Positions 17,769 through 26,253 of a DNA stretch of 64,000 bases are shown one piece after another. Made by a program: the position numbers and the translations under genes. Source of the DNA: Flavobacteriaceae bacterium UBA1682. Lineage in GTDB: Bacteria > Bacteroidota > Bacteroidia > Flavobacteriales > Flavobacteriaceae. The notes under the pieces are model-generated. The model worked only from the letters and a program-made list of their open reading frames with translations. It did not search any database and was not told where the DNA came from. How positions within the stretch are numbered: the stretch's first letter is position 1; the number at the start of each line of letters is the position of its first letter. The stretch is from positions 34,686 to 98,685 of the forward strand of contig DCKE01000014.1 of the NCBI GenBank assembly GCA_002320285.1, given 5' to 3'.

Positions 17769-17776
17769 TATATTTG
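17769..17776 (+). promoter_or_regulatory. -7 box of ubiE/menG promoter
   Basis: TATATTTG matches TAnnTTTG and lies 14 nt before the ATG at 17791. A TTG at 17739 is slightly too far away to be a certain -33 element. Confidence 0.5.
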
Positions 17777-17790
17777 TAAAAAATAGAGAA

Positions 17791-18522
17791 ATGTCAAAGA
17801 ATATCACCCCATATAAAGAATCCGAATTAGGCAAAAAAGAACAAGTTGCACAAATGTTTGACACCATTTCTGGAAAATACGACCGTTTAAATCGTATTAT
17901 TTCATTGGGAAATGATGTAAAATGGCGTAAAAAGGTTCTTAAACTAGTTGCTGACACCAATCCAAAACGCGTATTAGACATCGCTACAGGAACGGGTGAT
18001 TTAGCGATATTGATGGCGGAAACTCAAGCTATACAAATCATTGGATTAGATATTTCCGAAGGTATGCTTGAAGTGGGAAAACAAAAGATAAAAGAAAGAA
18101 ACCTGAACAACCGCATTGAAATGGTTTTGGGTGATTCTGAAAATCTTCCATTTGAGGACAATTATTTTGATGCAATTACCGTTGCATTTGGAGTAAGAAA
18201 TTTTGAAACTTTAGAAAAAGGGCTGGCAGAAATATTACGTGTGTTAAAACCGGGAGGAATTTTTGTGATTTTAGAAACTTCTGTGCCTACAAAATTTCCT
18301 TTTAAGCAAGGATATGCTATATTTACCAACGGATTGATGCCAATAATTGGAAAAATATTCTCAAAAGACAAAAAAGCATATACTTATCTATCAGAATCGG
18401 CAACAAATTTCCCTTATGGAGAAGCGTTAAACAATATTTTGAGAAAAGTTGGGTTTATAGAAGTTAGAGATATGCCACAGACACTTGGTGGAGTAGCTAC
18501 CATTTATGCCGCATCTAAATAA
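17791..18522 (+). CDS. ubiE: Demethylmenaquinone methyltransferase (UbiE/MenG)
   Basis: 243 residues, a class I SAM-dependent methyltransferase with motif I VLDIATGTGDLA at residues 61-72. The N-terminal QMFDTISGKYDRLNRIISLGND and the PYGEALNNILRKVGF-like end are characteristic of UbiE/MenG. In a Bacteroidota cell, which uses menaquinone, the reaction is the last step of menaquinone synthesis. It precedes porT, a gene order I associate with Flavobacteria. Confidence 0.95.
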   Translation: MSKNITPYKESELGKKEQVAQMFDTISGKYDRLNRIISLGNDVKWRKKVLKLVADTNPKRVLDIATGTGDLAILMAETQAIQIIGLDISEGMLEVGKQKIKERNLNNRIEMVLGDSENLPFEDNYFDAITVAFGVRNFETLEKGLAEILRVLKPGGIFVILETSVPTKFPFKQGYAIFTNGLMPIIGKIFSKDKKAYTYLSESATNFPYGEALNNILRKVGFIEVRDMPQTLGGVATIYAASK

Positions 18523-18613
18523 AACAAAATCGTATTTAACGCGAAGCTTACCGATTGGGGCATCAAATTAAACACGGCGGTTAGCTGTATATTAAAGAAA
18601 CAAATAAACTCAA

Positions 18614-19327
18614 ATGAAAAAAATATTCTTCATTGCCATTGTACTGTTTAGCTGTCAAAGCTTTTCACAATCTATGTTTGGTAAAAAACCTTTACTCAAC
18701 ATGCAAGATTGGGACAAACAACGCGTCTATTGGGGGTATTTCTTAGGGTTTAACTCCTATGACTTTAAATTTGATTACGATCCAACTTATTACGAAAAAA
18801 ACAACGACCTAGACGTAGAAGTCAGAACCAATATTGGTTTCAATGTCGGATTGGTAGGAAACCTGCGTTTGATGGAGTACCTGGATTTACGCTTTGAGCC
18901 GGGTTTATACTACTCACAACGAAATTTACATTTCCCCAATATAGCCAATCAGGGCTCTGCTAATCGCGAAGTCAATTCGACCTATATTCATTTTCCACTG
19001 TTACTAAAATTCTCGGCTTTAAGAACTGGAAATGTTCGCCCTTTTGTAGTAGGAGGTTTTTCTTCAACGCTCAATTTAAGCAGTAATTTCAATTCCAAAG
19101 ACGACAATTACGAAGGCCGATTCAGAATGAAACAGTGGACTAATAATTATGAACTTGGTGTTGGAGTCGATTTATATTTTGAATATTTTAAATTTTCGCC
19201 ATCGATTCGCGGTGTATTCGGTATAGACGACGAGTTGATTCGTGATAATCGCCCAGAGAGTCCATGGACTGGTGGAATTGAATCGATGAAAACAAGAGGT
19301 ATCTTTGTCAACTTTACTTTTCACTAG
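18614..19327 (+). CDS. porT: PorT-like type IX secretion outer-membrane protein
   Basis: 237 residues with a signal peptide ending QSFSQ and a beta-barrel pattern of about eight amphipathic strands ending in VNFTFH. The stretches LRFEPGLYYSQRNL and FVVGGFSSTLNL match the PorT family. PorT is an integral outer-membrane protein needed for type IX secretion of adhesins and proteases. The order ubiE-porT-rRNA methylase-tamL supports the call. A generic outer-membrane beta-barrel is the fallback. Confidence 0.85.
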   Translation: MKKIFFIAIVLFSCQSFSQSMFGKKPLLNMQDWDKQRVYWGYFLGFNSYDFKFDYDPTYYEKNNDLDVEVRTNIGFNVGLVGNLRLMEYLDLRFEPGLYYSQRNLHFPNIANQGSANREVNSTYIHFPLLLKFSALRTGNVRPFVVGGFSSTLNLSSNFNSKDDNYEGRFRMKQWTNNYELGVGVDLYFEYFKFSPSIRGVFGIDDELIRDNRPESPWTGGIESMKTRGIFVNFTFH

Positions 19328-19353
19328 AGTAAAGCCACAGTCAAATTCCTTAT

Positions 19354-20085
19354 TTATTTTTTGCGAGAAAACTCACTGAGCACTATAGCTGTTGCCATAG
19401 CAACATTTAAGCTTTCGGTTTGTTGTAAATCACCAAAACGCGGTATAGCGATACGCTGATTGACTAAAGCCTCTATTTCTGCTGAAATGCCGTTTGCCTC
19501 ATTCCCCATCACTATAATGCCTTCGGCTGGTAATTGCTCTTTATAAATAGACTGCCCATCCATAAAAGTTCCGAATATAGGCAAATGTGCGTGTTCTTTC
19601 AAAAATGCCGGTAGATCTAGATAAACGACATCAACTCGAGTTATAGACCCCATCGTTGCCTGAATAACTTTAGGATTGTAAACATCCACCGTTTGAGGAG
19701 AACACACCAAATGGCGAATTCCAAACCAATCGCAAAGACGAATAATCGTTCCCATATTTCCCGGATCGCGAACATCGTCCAACACCAATACCAAACCATC
19801 GATCTGCTTCTGTTCGGCCTGAGGAATTTCAAATATTGCCAAACAATTATTCGCGGTATTTAAAGCTGAAATTTTGCTTAAATCACTCTCCGAGATTAAC
19901 ACCACTTTACTTGGGTCTACCTTTAGATCAACTGCTTCGGTGCAAAATAACTGCTGTAATTTTAAATTGGAATTGACCAACTCTTGAATTACTTTTACTC
20001 CTTCGGCAAGAAATAACTGATGTTGTTTGCGGTATTTTTTTTGCTGCAAACTTTTTATTAGTTTGATTTGGTTTTTAGTAACCAT
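19354..20085 (-). CDS. TrmH/SpoU family RNA 2'-O-methyltransferase
   Basis: 243 residues with an N-terminal substrate-binding domain (to about residue 90) and the knotted SPOUT domain: motif 1 LDDVRDPGNMGTIIR (102-116), motif 2 VMGNEANGIS (about 191-200) and motif 3 QTESLNVAMATAIVLSEF near the end. It methylates a ribose in rRNA or tRNA with SAM; the target is not defined by sequence. Divergent from tamL with only 35 nt between starts. Confidence 0.92.
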   Translation of the reverse strand: MVTKNQIKLIKSLQQKKYRKQHQLFLAEGVKVIQELVNSNLKLQQLFCTEAVDLKVDPSKVVLISESDLSKISALNTANNCLAIFEIPQAEQKQIDGLVLVLDDVRDPGNMGTIIRLCDWFGIRHLVCSPQTVDVYNPKVIQATMGSITRVDVVYLDLPAFLKEHAHLPIFGTFMDGQSIYKEQLPAEGIIVMGNEANGISAEIEALVNQRIAIPRFGDLQQTESLNVAMATAIVLSEFSRKK

Positions 20086-20120
20086 AAAAAATGTATTTTT
20101 GACCTACTATTTATATTGAC

Positions 20121-22676
20121 TTGAAAGATAAAACATCAAAAATAGCACTATTTATATTAATAAGTGTAAGTTTTTTTTCTTGTACTCTCACTAGGAGGGT
20201 TCCTGAGAACCGCTCGTTGCTAATGCAAAACGAGATTTTCGAGAATGGAAAGAAAAATTCGACCGAAGCAGTACACAATCAACTATACCAACAGCCGAAC
20301 AGTTCTATACTGGGGTATCGGTTGCGATTGCACTTATACAATTTAGCCAAACCCAATGCCGATTCAAGTTATCAAGCTTGGCTGGATAAACACCCTACAA
20401 CACATCGTAATTTAACAGCCTTTTTATCCGAAAAGCAGGTCGGTAGATTGGGGAAATCCTTTGCCGTTTCCGGTTTTAGTCAATTTTTAAAGAATACGGG
20501 AGAACCACCAGTGCTCTATGAAGAGAACCGCATGAGTCGCTCCGTCATCCGTTTAAAAAACTACTATTTTAACCAAGGTTTCTTCAACACTACGATTCAA
20601 ACCAAAGTCGACAGTATCGGGGATCAAAAAACAAAAGTCACTTACCAAATAGAAACCGGTAAAGTGTATAGAATTGATTCCGTGTCCACGCGAATCTTTA
20701 CTCCTGCACTCGACAGTTTATACAAAAAAAACGCCTCCAAAGCTTTAGTGATACCAGAGAAAATTTACAATTCGAAAGACTTTGAAGCCGAGCGAAAGCG
20801 AATCACCACAAACTTCCGAAACAACGGTGCCTACTATTTTCAAGAGAGCAATATTCACTACGATGTCGATACGATTAACAACAACCACAAAGCTCATGTC
20901 GAGTTGATCATCGATGATAGAACCGTCAAATCCGGTGATACACTAATGCAGATTCCATTTAAAATCTACAAAATCAGTGATGTCAATATCTTTACAGATA
21001 ACACCTCTAAAAAGGCGGAAAACATTGCAGATAGCATCAGCTATAACAATTTCAACATTTATAGTGCCAATAAATTAGAGTACAGACCCAAAGCACTAAC
21101 CGATGCTATTTTTATAACCAAGGGAAGTACGTTTAGCGATTTTCGTAGGGTACTGACTTCTAGGTCTATCAGCAATTTACGCGTTTTTAATTATCCTTCT
21201 ATCGAATATATGGAAGATCAGCGCGACAGCACTGGTCAATCATTAGTAGCCAATATCTTTTTAACACCGCGTAAAAAGATGACCCTAAACCCTTCTATAG
21301 ATGTTACGCATTCCAACATTCAAGATTTTGGTATTGCAGGAAACATGGGGCTTGTAATTCGAAATATCTTTAGAGGTGCTGAAATATTAGACATCGGTTT
21401 ACGTGGAAGTATTGGTTCATCTAGAGATATGGCCAATCCCAATGATGTTTTTCTAAATGTATCCGAATACGGAATTGATGCTAAATTATCCTTCCCTCGA
21501 TTGTTTTTTCCGATAAAGACAGAAAGTATAATCCCTAAAAGTATGCTACCTAGAACCATGATGAGTTTCGGTTTATTCAGACAACAAAACATCGGATTGG
21601 ATAAAGAAAACTTTACGGGTATCGTCAATTACAACTGGTCTCCAAAAAGAAACACGAGTTATAGCTTGGATTTATTGAACTTGCAGTATGTTCGAAATAC
21701 CAATCCGGCCAATTATTTTATCGTTTATAAATCCTCATATACGACCTTGAATAATATTGCACAGCGCTATGAGAAAGATGGTGATTATTTTGATTCCAAA
21801 GGTAATTTAGCGATTCAAGATGGCGGAGCCAATGCTTTTATCAATGATGTTTTGAGTGGACAGACGAGTTTAGTACCGGGTACTGCGGATTATCAAAACG
21901 TCCGAAGTATTGAAGAACGCCGATTGAGATTATCCGAAAACAATTTAATCTTAGCCGCCAACATCGCTTTTACCAAGTCTTCTAAAACCGATATTAAAGA
22001 CAATAATTTCTATACTTTCAAAGCAAAACTAGAGTCAGCAGGCGGTTTGGTTAGTCTATTAACAAAAAGCGGCAACTCCAATATCAACGACAATGGCAAT
22101 CGTACGCTGCTGAATGTAGAATTTTCGCAATATATCAAAACGGAAATTGACTTTGTGAAATACTGGGATTTGGGTCGCCAACAAGTTTTTGCAATCCACA
22201 CTTTCGGTGGTATTGCGATTCCTTATGGCAATTCTAATAGTATTCCGTTTTCGCGTAGTTATTTTGCGGGAGGGTCGAATGACAACCGCGCTTGGCAATC
22301 CTATCGACTAGGACCCGGAACCAGCGGTGCAATCAATGATTTCAATGAGGCAAACATGAAGTTATTTACCAGTGCAGAATACCGTTTTAACATTACCGGT
22401 AAATGGAATGGAGCCTTATTTTTGGATGCTGGGAATATATGGAATATCTTTGATCACATCGAAGACAAGGCCTATACCTTTAATGGTTTAAAATCATTGG
22501 GAGATTTGGCATTGGGAAGCGGTTTTGGAATTCGATATGATTTTAGTTTCTTTGTATTCCGATTGGATTTGGGCTTTAAAACTTATAATCCGTCGAAACC
22601 TACAGGTGAGAAATGGTTTAAAGAAATCAATTTCGCAAAGAAAGTAGTAAATGTTGGAATTAATTATCCGTTCTAA
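20121..22676 (+). CDS. tamL: BamA/TamA-family outer-membrane lipoprotein (TamL type)
   Basis: 851 residues from a TTG start. The lipobox VSFFSC places an acylated cysteine near residue 21. Residues about 30-330 hold POTRA-like repeats (KVYRIDSVSTRI, KIYKISDVNIFTD), and the C-terminal 450 residues a barrel ending VNVGINYPF with an aromatic final residue, as in Omp85 proteins. In Bacteroidota a lipoprotein TamA homologue is called TamL; it is thought to work with TamB in outer-membrane assembly. The TTG start is required because no ATG precedes the lipobox in frame. Confidence 0.88.
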   Translation: MKDKTSKIALFILISVSFFSCTLTRRVPENRSLLMQNEIFENGKKNSTEAVHNQLYQQPNSSILGYRLRLHLYNLAKPNADSSYQAWLDKHPTTHRNLTAFLSEKQVGRLGKSFAVSGFSQFLKNTGEPPVLYEENRMSRSVIRLKNYYFNQGFFNTTIQTKVDSIGDQKTKVTYQIETGKVYRIDSVSTRIFTPALDSLYKKNASKALVIPEKIYNSKDFEAERKRITTNFRNNGAYYFQESNIHYDVDTINNNHKAHVELIIDDRTVKSGDTLMQIPFKIYKISDVNIFTDNTSKKAENIADSISYNNFNIYSANKLEYRPKALTDAIFITKGSTFSDFRRVLTSRSISNLRVFNYPSIEYMEDQRDSTGQSLVANIFLTPRKKMTLNPSIDVTHSNIQDFGIAGNMGLVIRNIFRGAEILDIGLRGSIGSSRDMANPNDVFLNVSEYGIDAKLSFPRLFFPIKTESIIPKSMLPRTMMSFGLFRQQNIGLDKENFTGIVNYNWSPKRNTSYSLDLLNLQYVRNTNPANYFIVYKSSYTTLNNIAQRYEKDGDYFDSKGNLAIQDGGANAFINDVLSGQTSLVPGTADYQNVRSIEERRLRLSENNLILAANIAFTKSSKTDIKDNNFYTFKAKLESAGGLVSLLTKSGNSNINDNGNRTLLNVEFSQYIKTEIDFVKYWDLGRQQVFAIHTFGGIAIPYGNSNSIPFSRSYFAGGSNDNRAWQSYRLGPGTSGAINDFNEANMKLFTSAEYRFNITGKWNGALFLDAGNIWNIFDHIEDKAYTFNGLKSLGDLALGSGFGIRYDFSFFVFRLDLGFKTYNPSKPTGEKWFKEINFAKKVVNVGINYPF

Positions 22677-22691
22677 TCAAATAATAATTAT

Positions 22692-22699
22692 TAATTTTG
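22692..22699 (+). promoter_or_regulatory. -7 box of fba promoter
   Basis: TAATTTTG matches TAnnTTTG, 24 nt before the ATG at 22724. A possible TTG start at 22697 would lie inside this box. Confidence 0.5.
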
Positions 22700-22723
22700 T
22701 CAATTCTTAAACACACAACTAAT

Positions 22724-23791
22724 ATGGCACATAATATAAAACCTGGAGTAGCTTTTGGCGACCAAGTACAGGAAATCTTTAGATACGCAAAAGAAAAAGG
22801 GTTTGCTTTGCCAGCAATCAATGTAACGAGTTCAAGTACAATTAACGGGGTAATGGAAACCGCTGCCAAGTTAAATGCACCAGTAATTATACAATTTTCA
22901 AATGGAGGTTGCTCATTTCTTGCAGGAAAAGGTCTATCCAATGAAAATCAACAATCAGCTATTGCTGGTGGTATCGCTGGAGCAAAACACATACACGCTT
23001 TAGCGGAACTTTACGGTGCTACAGTGATTCTACATACCGATCATTGTGCTAAAAATCTATTGCCTTGGATTGATGGTCTATTAGATGCTAGTGAAGAAAA
23101 CATGAAAATATATGGCAAACCACTTTTCAGTTCACATATGATTGATTTGTCGGAAGAGCCTATTGAAGAAAATATTGAAATTTCTAAAAAATACCTTGAG
23201 CGCATGAGCAAAATGGGAATGACTTTGGAAATTGAGTTAGGAATTACAGGTGGTGAGGAAGATGGTGTAGACAATTCTCATGTGGACTCTTCAAAATTGT
23301 ATACACAACCAGAAGAAGTAGCGTATGCTTACGAAGAACTTTTAAAAGTAAGTCCTCGTTTTACAATAGCAGCGGCATTTGGTAACGTACATGGTGTTTA
23401 CAAACCAGGAAACGTTAAACTGACACCGAAAATTTTAAAGAACTCCCAAGAATTTGTAGCTAAGAAATACCAAACTATCGACAATCCGGTTGATTTTGTA
23501 TTTCATGGGGGATCTGGTTCTACACTAGAAGAAATCAGAGAAGCTATATCCTATGGAGTAATCAAAATGAACTTAGATACCGATTTGCAATTTGCATTTA
23601 CCGAAGGAGTTCGTGATTATATCGTAGAAAACGTTGAATATTTAAAAACCCAAATAGGAAATCCAGAAGGCTCAGAGTTACCGAACAAAAAGTACTATGA
23701 CCCTAGAAAATGGGTAAGAGAAGGAGAATTGACTTTTAACGCTCGTTTAAAACAAGCTTTTGAGGACTTAAATAATGTGAACACATTATAA
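22724..23791 (+). CDS. fbaA: Fructose-bisphosphate aldolase, class II
   Basis: From the ATG at 22724 the protein has 355 residues, the class IIA size. The zinc and catalytic site HTDHC lies at residues 104-108 (Asp106, His107), further zinc ligands are in the GNVHGVYKPGNVKL region, and FHGGSGST forms the phosphate site. It cleaves fructose-1,6-bisphosphate in glycolysis and runs backward in gluconeogenesis. A longer version from TTG at 22697 would start within the promoter and is rejected. Confidence 0.96.
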   Translation: MAHNIKPGVAFGDQVQEIFRYAKEKGFALPAINVTSSSTINGVMETAAKLNAPVIIQFSNGGCSFLAGKGLSNENQQSAIAGGIAGAKHIHALAELYGATVILHTDHCAKNLLPWIDGLLDASEENMKIYGKPLFSSHMIDLSEEPIEENIEISKKYLERMSKMGMTLEIELGITGGEEDGVDNSHVDSSKLYTQPEEVAYAYEELLKVSPRFTIAAAFGNVHGVYKPGNVKLTPKILKNSQEFVAKKYQTIDNPVDFVFHGGSGSTLEEIREAISYGVIKMNLDTDLQFAFTEGVRDYIVENVEYLKTQIGNPEGSELPNKKYYDPRKWVREGELTFNARLKQAFEDLNNVNTL

Positions 23792-23833
23792 TTCTTCCCT
23801 CTTCAATATATTATAAAATAAAACAAACAATTT

Positions 23834-24691
23834 ATGGCTTGGTTTAAAAGAACAGAAAAAGGAATACAGACCCCTACAGAAAACAAAAAAGACGTCCCAA
23901 AAGGTTTATGGTACAAATCGCCTACGGGAAAAATTATTGATTCTGATGAGCTAGCGCACAATCTATGGGTAAGCCCAGAAGATGGATACCACGTTAGAAT
24001 AGGCAGTAAAGAATATTTCGAGATTCTTTTTGACAACAACGATTATAAAGAAATTGCAAAAAACTTAACTTCAAAGGATCCTTTGAAATTTGAGGATACC
24101 AAAAAATACGTTGACCGTTTGAAAGAAGCGATGGACAAAACCCAACTAAAAGACGCTGTGCGCGTTGCAGTTGGAAAATCCAATGGTTCTGATTTGGTTA
24201 TTGCAGCAATGGATTTCGCTTTTATCGGTGGATCTATGGGAGCAGTAGTTGGTGAAAAAATAGCTCGAGGCATTGACTATTCCATCAAACACAAAATTCC
24301 ATTTATGATGATCTCCAAATCTGGAGGTGCTCGTATGATGGAAGCGGGATATTCGTTAATGCAGATGGCGAAAACCTCGGCAAAATTAGCGCAGCTAGCC
24401 GAAGCAAAAATACCTTATATCTCCATGTGTACCGACCCTACTACAGGAGGTATTTCAGCATCGTTTGCGATGTTGGGAGACATCAATATAGCAGAACCAG
24501 GAGCCCTTATCGGATTTGCAGGTCCTCGTATTGTAAAAGATACCACAGGTAAAGATTTACCAGAAGGATTCCAAACATCGGAATTTTTATTAGAACACGG
24601 ATTTTTAGATTTTATCACTTTGAGAAAAGAACTAAAGAAAAATGTTAATCTCTATTTAGACCTGATTCTAAACAGACCAATTAGCAAATAA
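23834..24691 (+). CDS. accD: Acetyl-CoA carboxylase carboxyltransferase subunit beta, zinc cysteines absent
   Basis: 285 residues with the carboxyltransferase core: SKSGGARMMEAGYSLMQMAKT, DPTTGGISASFAMLGD and EPGALIGFAGPRI. AccD with AccA transfers CO2 from biotin to acetyl-CoA to make malonyl-CoA. The N-terminus aligns with the usual zinc ribbon (GLWYKSPTGKII ... VSPEDGYHVRIG), yet all four expected cysteines are replaced (SPTG for the first CxxC, SPED for the second); the first cysteine in the protein is near residue 197. I believe this is a lineage trait. Follows fba by 42 nt. Confidence 0.94.
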   Translation: MAWFKRTEKGIQTPTENKKDVPKGLWYKSPTGKIIDSDELAHNLWVSPEDGYHVRIGSKEYFEILFDNNDYKEIAKNLTSKDPLKFEDTKKYVDRLKEAMDKTQLKDAVRVAVGKSNGSDLVIAAMDFAFIGGSMGAVVGEKIARGIDYSIKHKIPFMMISKSGGARMMEAGYSLMQMAKTSAKLAQLAEAKIPYISMCTDPTTGGISASFAMLGDINIAEPGALIGFAGPRIVKDTTGKDLPEGFQTSEFLLEHGFLDFITLRKELKKNVNLYLDLILNRPISK

Positions 24692-24701
24692 TCCACCGTA
24701 T

Positions 24702-24738
24702 AAAAAAAGGCTCTTAAATAGATTAAGAGCCTTTTTTG
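24702..24738 (+). terminator. Intrinsic terminator after accD
   Basis: AAAAAGGCTCTTAA / TTAAGAGCCTTTTT with a short loop. A and T runs on both sides let it work for the convergent permease gene as well. Confidence 0.9.
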
Positions 24739-24769
24739 TTATATCGATTAAACAGAATTAACCAACTCC

Positions 24770-26020
24770 TTAATTACCCGTTCGAATAGCCTCTACTGGA
24801 TCTAACTTAGAAGCGGATATTGCCGGGAGAATCCCTGACAAAAGCCCAATAAACACCGCCAAACCAGTCCCTATTATAATATTGCTAAAGCTCAACACAA
24901 ATTCAAAATCCAACAGTTGAGTCATGATTATCGCAATCACCCAAACCAAAACCATCCCGATTAATCCGCCAAACAAAGACAGTATAACCGCTTCAAACAA
25001 AAACTGAAACAGTATAAATCTATTTTTTGCACCCAAAGACTTTTGAATCCCTATCAAACTGGTTCTTTCTTTTACGGAAACAAACATAATATTGGCAATA
25101 CCAAAACCACCTACCAACAGTGAAAAACCACTTATGATCCACCCCACTATATTCATCTGTCCAATAATATTATCAACCATTTCCAACATACCGGCAATAA
25201 TATTCACAAAAAAATTATTGTCTTCTGAAGGCTTGATCCCTCGATATGCGCGAATTTTCTGAGTAAGTTCCTCTTTAAACTCCTCAATATCCACCCCCTG
25301 TTTCGGCTTTAAGACGATGGCTGGCGTCGCTCTCAAAGTATTGTCTCCAAAAACCTGGCGGTAAAAATTAGAACAGATATACGCCTTTGCATCTTTACTC
25401 ATTCCAAAGCTCGTCATGCCCTCTTTTTCCAATACACCTAAAACGGTAAATCGTCTTCCATATAAACGCACGTATTTTCCAATGGGATCTTCAGTTCCAA
25501 ATAAATTGACAGCGACTTCATGACCTAAAACAATTACCGCAGCTCCAGAACTGGATTCCGATTCATTAAAAAAACGTCCCTGAGCAATCTTTAAATTATC
25601 TAGGGATTCAATTTGCGCCGTTCCGGGTTCAATGCTGATATCGTTTACCGTATTTGCTCCGTACTTAATATTTTCGGTACTGGTAAATAAGTTGAAAGAA
25701 ATCTTATCAACATCCGTGACATTTCTACGTAAATACTCATATTCGTTATACGTAAACTTCGGAAACTGATTGATTTTCCATTGTGGAATATCAGACGGTC
25801 CAAAAGGATGATTGAATAAATAGATCATGTTGCGATCAATACCACTCAAATCAGACTTAATCTTACGATCCATAGAATCCACAGCAGATAAAACGGCTAT
25901 GATCGAAAAAATACCCACCGTTACCCCTAATAGCGACAAAATGGTTCGTAGTTTATTGTTTCGCAAAGCATTGATTGCAAAAAAGAAACTTTCGTTAAGT
26001 AATCTAAGATATAAAAGCAT
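24770..26020 (-). CDS. ABC transporter permease, MacB/FtsX type
   Basis: 416 residues: one N-terminal membrane segment (about 24-47), a periplasmic MacB core domain to about 285, and three C-terminal segments of the FtsX domain ending ISASKLDPVEAIRTGN, the standard last motif. These permeases pair with a LolD/MacB-like ATPase to export peptides or lipoproteins or to move signals. The ATPase gene is not adjacent here, so the partner is elsewhere. Monocistronic by context. Confidence 0.92.
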   Translation of the reverse strand: MLLYLRLLNESFFFAINALRNNKLRTILSLLGVTVGIFSIIAVLSAVDSMDRKIKSDLSGIDRNMIYLFNHPFGPSDIPQWKINQFPKFTYNEYEYLRRNVTDVDKISFNLFTSTENIKYGANTVNDISIEPGTAQIESLDNLKIAQGRFFNESESSSGAAVIVLGHEVAVNLFGTEDPIGKYVRLYGRRFTVLGVLEKEGMTSFGMSKDAKAYICSNFYRQVFGDNTLRATPAIVLKPKQGVDIEEFKEELTQKIRAYRGIKPSEDNNFFVNIIAGMLEMVDNIIGQMNIVGWIISGFSLLVGGFGIANIMFVSVKERTSLIGIQKSLGAKNRFILFQFLFEAVILSLFGGLIGMVLVWVIAIIMTQLLDFEFVLSFSNIIIGTGLAVFIGLLSGILPAISASKLDPVEAIRTGN

Positions 26021-26224
26021 ATTATTTTTTGAGAATTACACCTCGGTAAGACGCGCTCTACCCTATTAGTGAACACCCTGGTAATTTTGTTACAAATTAC
26101 AATAAATAAAAATAAATTCCGCCTAATTTTGATTGTAAACAAGCTGCTGAAAAAGGCTGTAAAAAAAAACATTTTTTTTTCAAAAATCATGTTCGGAATT
26201 CTTTATAAATACATGAACAATAAC

Positions 26225-26232
26225 TACTTTTG
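26225..26232 (+). promoter_or_regulatory. -7 box of purH promoter
   Basis: TACTTTTG matches TAnnTTTG and lies 21 nt before the ATG at 26254. It overlaps the alternative TTG start at 26230, which speaks against that start. Confidence 0.5.
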
Positions 26233-26253
26233 CAGATTAAACCAAAACGCAAC

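Noticed and set aside
26021..26253. Riboswitch upstream of purH
   Set aside because: The leader from the predicted start is only about 15-20 nt, too short for a purine aptamer.
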